DNA of 64,000 bases from assembly GCF_000332275.1 (NCBI RefSeq), contig NZ_CM001776.1, positions 3,718,008-3,782,007 on the forward strand, given 5' to 3'. Numbering within the stretch: the stretch's first letter is position 1; each line of letters begins with the position of its first letter. Below, one piece after another: positions 62,168 to 64,000 of the stretch. The translations under genes and the position numbers were made by a program. The DNA comes from Synechococcus sp. PCC 7336. Lineage in GTDB: Bacteria; Cyanobacteriota; Cyanobacteriia; Thermostichales; PCC-7336. The notes beneath the pieces were generated by a model, which was not told the DNA's origin, made no database searches, and saw only the letters and a list, made by a program, of their open reading frames with translations.

Positions 62168-64000
62168 CTAAGCTCCTTCTGAGTTCTGAGAGGAAGAGGT
62201 TTCCGGCTTAACAAGCTGGAGCATAAATTCTCGCACCTGTACCGGGACCACGAAAGGGTTCGAAATTGTCTTGACGCGAAGGAAGCCTTTGTCTTGGGCA
62301 CGGAGGATCGAACCTTCAAAGTCAGCAAAGTCGTAGAACTTTCGCAACTCGCGCGTTTCATCAGTGTTGTTAAGATGGCCGATGAACCAGTTCGAGGTGT
62401 TCTTCAGAATATTCTTTTGAATACTCGATACCTCCTGCGTGACATAAATCAAGCCGAGATTGTACTTTGCGCCCTCCTTTGCTGTGCGAACCCAGATGTC
62501 GCGGTAATCGGTCTCTCGATCAGATGGCAGAAGGTTGTGGGCTTCCTCTGCATAAATGAGGATATTCGGTATATCCTCATTCGGCCGCCCTTGGCGAAAA
62601 GCCTCTTTATTGCAGTCGAAAATGCGCTGTACAATTCGTCGAGCCGAAGCATCGTTTACTACTTCGTCTCCACTCGATTGATCGACGACGATAAGTTTTC
62701 CGTCAGCTAGCGCATCGTAGATATCATCCGCGTAGTCGCTTGATGTTTCTGGTGTGTGCTGTGAGCGAGCCTGTCCAATAAGTTGAGCGCCGTTTGGGCG
62801 AGCGATCATCTCCAGGATGGCTCGAAGGTCTCCATCAGCCCAAGCCTCACCTGACGAGGAGTTCTGAATATAGTCATTCTCAAAATCCTTATAGGCTTTG
62901 GTACTCATGAATTGGTAAAGCGCTGCGAATGCGATTGCCAAGCGGCTCCACCCTGGCTCGTTAGCACTGAAGGCACTCGCAGCTGCAACAAACTCAGGTT
63001 CTCCGCTATTCGTCAAAGCATTAATCAGCTCCTTGTTGAAAAGTGACCTGTTTCCTGGACCACGCGTGCTTGGACGAGTGCTCGGAGGCGCATTCAGCCC
63101 AGCTTTTTCCAACAGCGTTCGGTACGCCAACACTCGTCGGGAGTAACGAGTCCGATCCCCCCAGTCTGCTCCAGGCTCTAGCGGCTGCATACGAACTTGC
63201 TGGAAATTCTGGATGTACTTTGAATCTCTTGCCGGAAGAACGTTATCGATAATCTCTTTCCCAATGGGCAGATTTTCCTCAACATGGAAATTGAGAAGCA
63301 TGTACCGTCTGTCAGGATCGTTAGGGTGCGGGAGGATACCATAGGTAATGACATCGTCTGCAATGCCGTCTTCGTGCGCACGCCACACGTTCTTAAGAGC
63401 GTTTGGTGCTTCGCCACCTGAGTCTTGAGCATTGGCGTTTGCGTATTCTCCGTTAGGATCGAAGATAATTTGACCCACACGTCTTGGTACGTGCGTGCTG
63501 TAGCGGAGGTCAAAGACCGCCTTCGCAATAATCTTCGTCGTGTTCGACTTGCCTGTTCGAGTCATTCCGAACAGTGCGCTCTTCTGTCCCAGTAAATCTT
63601 CCGGTACAATCGTCACCCGTACATCGCGAACGCCCTGAAATGCGCGATTCGTAGAAGCATAACGAACCTCACCAATACCAACGCCAGTAGTTGCGCCACC
63701 ATCGCGGTAGTTCACGATCTGTTGGAGTGCCTCATCATTTGGCTTATACACCTTCAGGCCCCGATTAGGGTAATAGTTCGAGAGATCGGCCCCGAAGCAG
63801 AGTTTTAATCTATGTTCATTTATTTCGTTCTTGGGAGGGCGAAGGTAGAACGTCCCAATTACACGACACCGAACGCCAGCAAAGCTCAGGAGCCCTGCAG
63901 TATGATGATCCATCACGCTAGAATCATCCCAATGTTCTTCCCCTGGGCCAGCAACTTGCCGCGCAGCTTGTACACGCACCCTTGTTGCTTCGTCATCATT
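62168..64000 (-). CDS. HerA-like ATPase (5' end outside the window)
   Basis: The frame is open to the window edge, so the true start lies beyond 64000; an internal GTG at 63979 is the first start codon inside. Residue numbers here count from that GTG. Walker A is GMTRTGKS (138-145), then IIFDPNGEY, and Walker B is LIYAEEAHNLLP; the late VTQEVSSIQKNIL region is typical of HerA/FtsK-like translocases. It forms hexameric DNA pumps in relatives and partners with NurA. With the downstream methyltransferase it makes a candidate defence module. Confidence 0.85.
   Translation of the reverse strand, partial: NDDEATRVRVQAARQVAGPGEEHWDDSSVMDHHTAGLLSFAGVRCRVIGTFYLRPPKNEINEHRLKLCFGADLSNYYPNRGLKVYKPNDEALQQIVNYRDGGATTGVGIGEVRYASTNRAFQGVRDVRVTIVPEDLLGQKSALFGMTRTGKSNTTKIIAKAVFDLRYSTHVPRRVGQIIFDPNGEYANANAQDSGGEAPNALKNVWRAHEDGIADDVITYGILPHPNDPDRRYMLLNFHVEENLPIGKEIIDNVLPARDSKYIQNFQQVRMQPLEPGADWGDRTRYSRRVLAYRTLLEKAGLNAPPSTRPSTRGPGNRSLFNKELINALTNSGEPEFVAAASAFSANEPGWSRLAIAFAALYQFMSTKAYKDFENDYIQNSSSGEAWADGDLRAILEMIARPNGAQLIGQARSQHTPETSSDYADDIYDALADGKLIVVDQSSGDEVVNDASARRIVQRIFDCNKEAFRQGRPNEDIPNILIYAEEAHNLLPSDRETDYRDIWVRTAKEGAKYNLGLIYVTQEVSSIQKNILKNTSNWFIGHLNNTDETRELRKFYDFADFEGSILRAQDKGFLRVKTISNPFVVPVQVREFMLQLVKPETSSSQNSEGA

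Overview
This window is a piece of a cyanobacterial chromosome. The evidence is the cytochrome b6f genes petC and petA, a CrtR-type carotene hydroxylase, a chelatase H subunit of the ChlH/CobN family, the ctaA/ctaB heme A genes, many copies of the HIP1 octamer GCGATCGC, and several families found mainly in cyanobacteria (DUF3067, DUF6464, a GyrA-like second topoisomerase subunit). The sequence alone does not give the genus.

Layout. 0.2-0.7 kb: a DUF423 membrane protein and tRNA-Thr(TGT). 1.0-6.6 kb, interrupted by pgk: an eroded defence island. It holds a DNA methyltransferase, a HEPN toxin and an HNH nuclease that each appear to have lost their middle, a helicase that has lost its C-terminal part, and apparently intact UPF0175/DUF3368 and MNT genes. 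6.7-9.8 kb: a Tat-exported sulfite-oxidase-like protein convergent with ctaB and ctaA. 10.0-15.3 kb: a small IF-2-like protein, a fusion of a cNMP-binding domain, a sigma54-activator-like AAA+ domain and a membrane polyferredoxin, DUF3067, then petC-petA ending in a 14-bp hairpin. 15.3-17.2 kb: an AT-rich PvuII-like restriction-modification cassette (R, C, M) with candidate C-boxes. 17.2-31.1 kb: mostly housekeeping genes (DUF6464, DUF2993, Na+/H+ antiporter, FHA, ilvE, crtR, hisS, second gyrA) and a secreted protein with an internal duplication. 31.4-38.5 kb: a Septu-like ATPase/HNH pair, an MscS channel with a cNMP domain beside a Crp-type regulator, an AT-rich ATPase/DUF4276 pair, a MITE-like element and an orphan ParD. 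38.6-47.9 kb: a ChlH/CobN-like chelatase subunit and a four-gene TPR / J-like / GrpE / Hsp70 cluster.

The most striking region is 48.2-59.6 kb. Eight tightly spaced minus-strand genes encode a catalase-like heme protein, an old-yellow-enzyme reductase with an Fe-S motif, two paralogous di-heme c-type cytochromes, a small membrane protein, a lipoxygenase, an SRPBCC protein and a saccharopine-dehydrogenase-like oxidoreductase. A divergent gene encodes a heme peroxidase that closely resembles fatty-acid alpha-dioxygenases. Together these look like an oxylipin (oxygenated fatty acid) pathway. The lipoxygenase / catalase-like / OYE set parallels the LOX - allene oxide synthase - OPDA reductase sequence of plant jasmonate synthesis, although the actual product cannot be read from DNA.

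The window ends (59.7-64 kb) with a translationally coupled HerA ATPase / NurA-like nuclease / DNA methyltransferase cassette. It is probably a phage-defence module, and its first gene runs off the end of the window. At least five distinct defence modules in 64 kb, some intact and some decaying, mark this as a chromosome with heavy defence-gene turnover.
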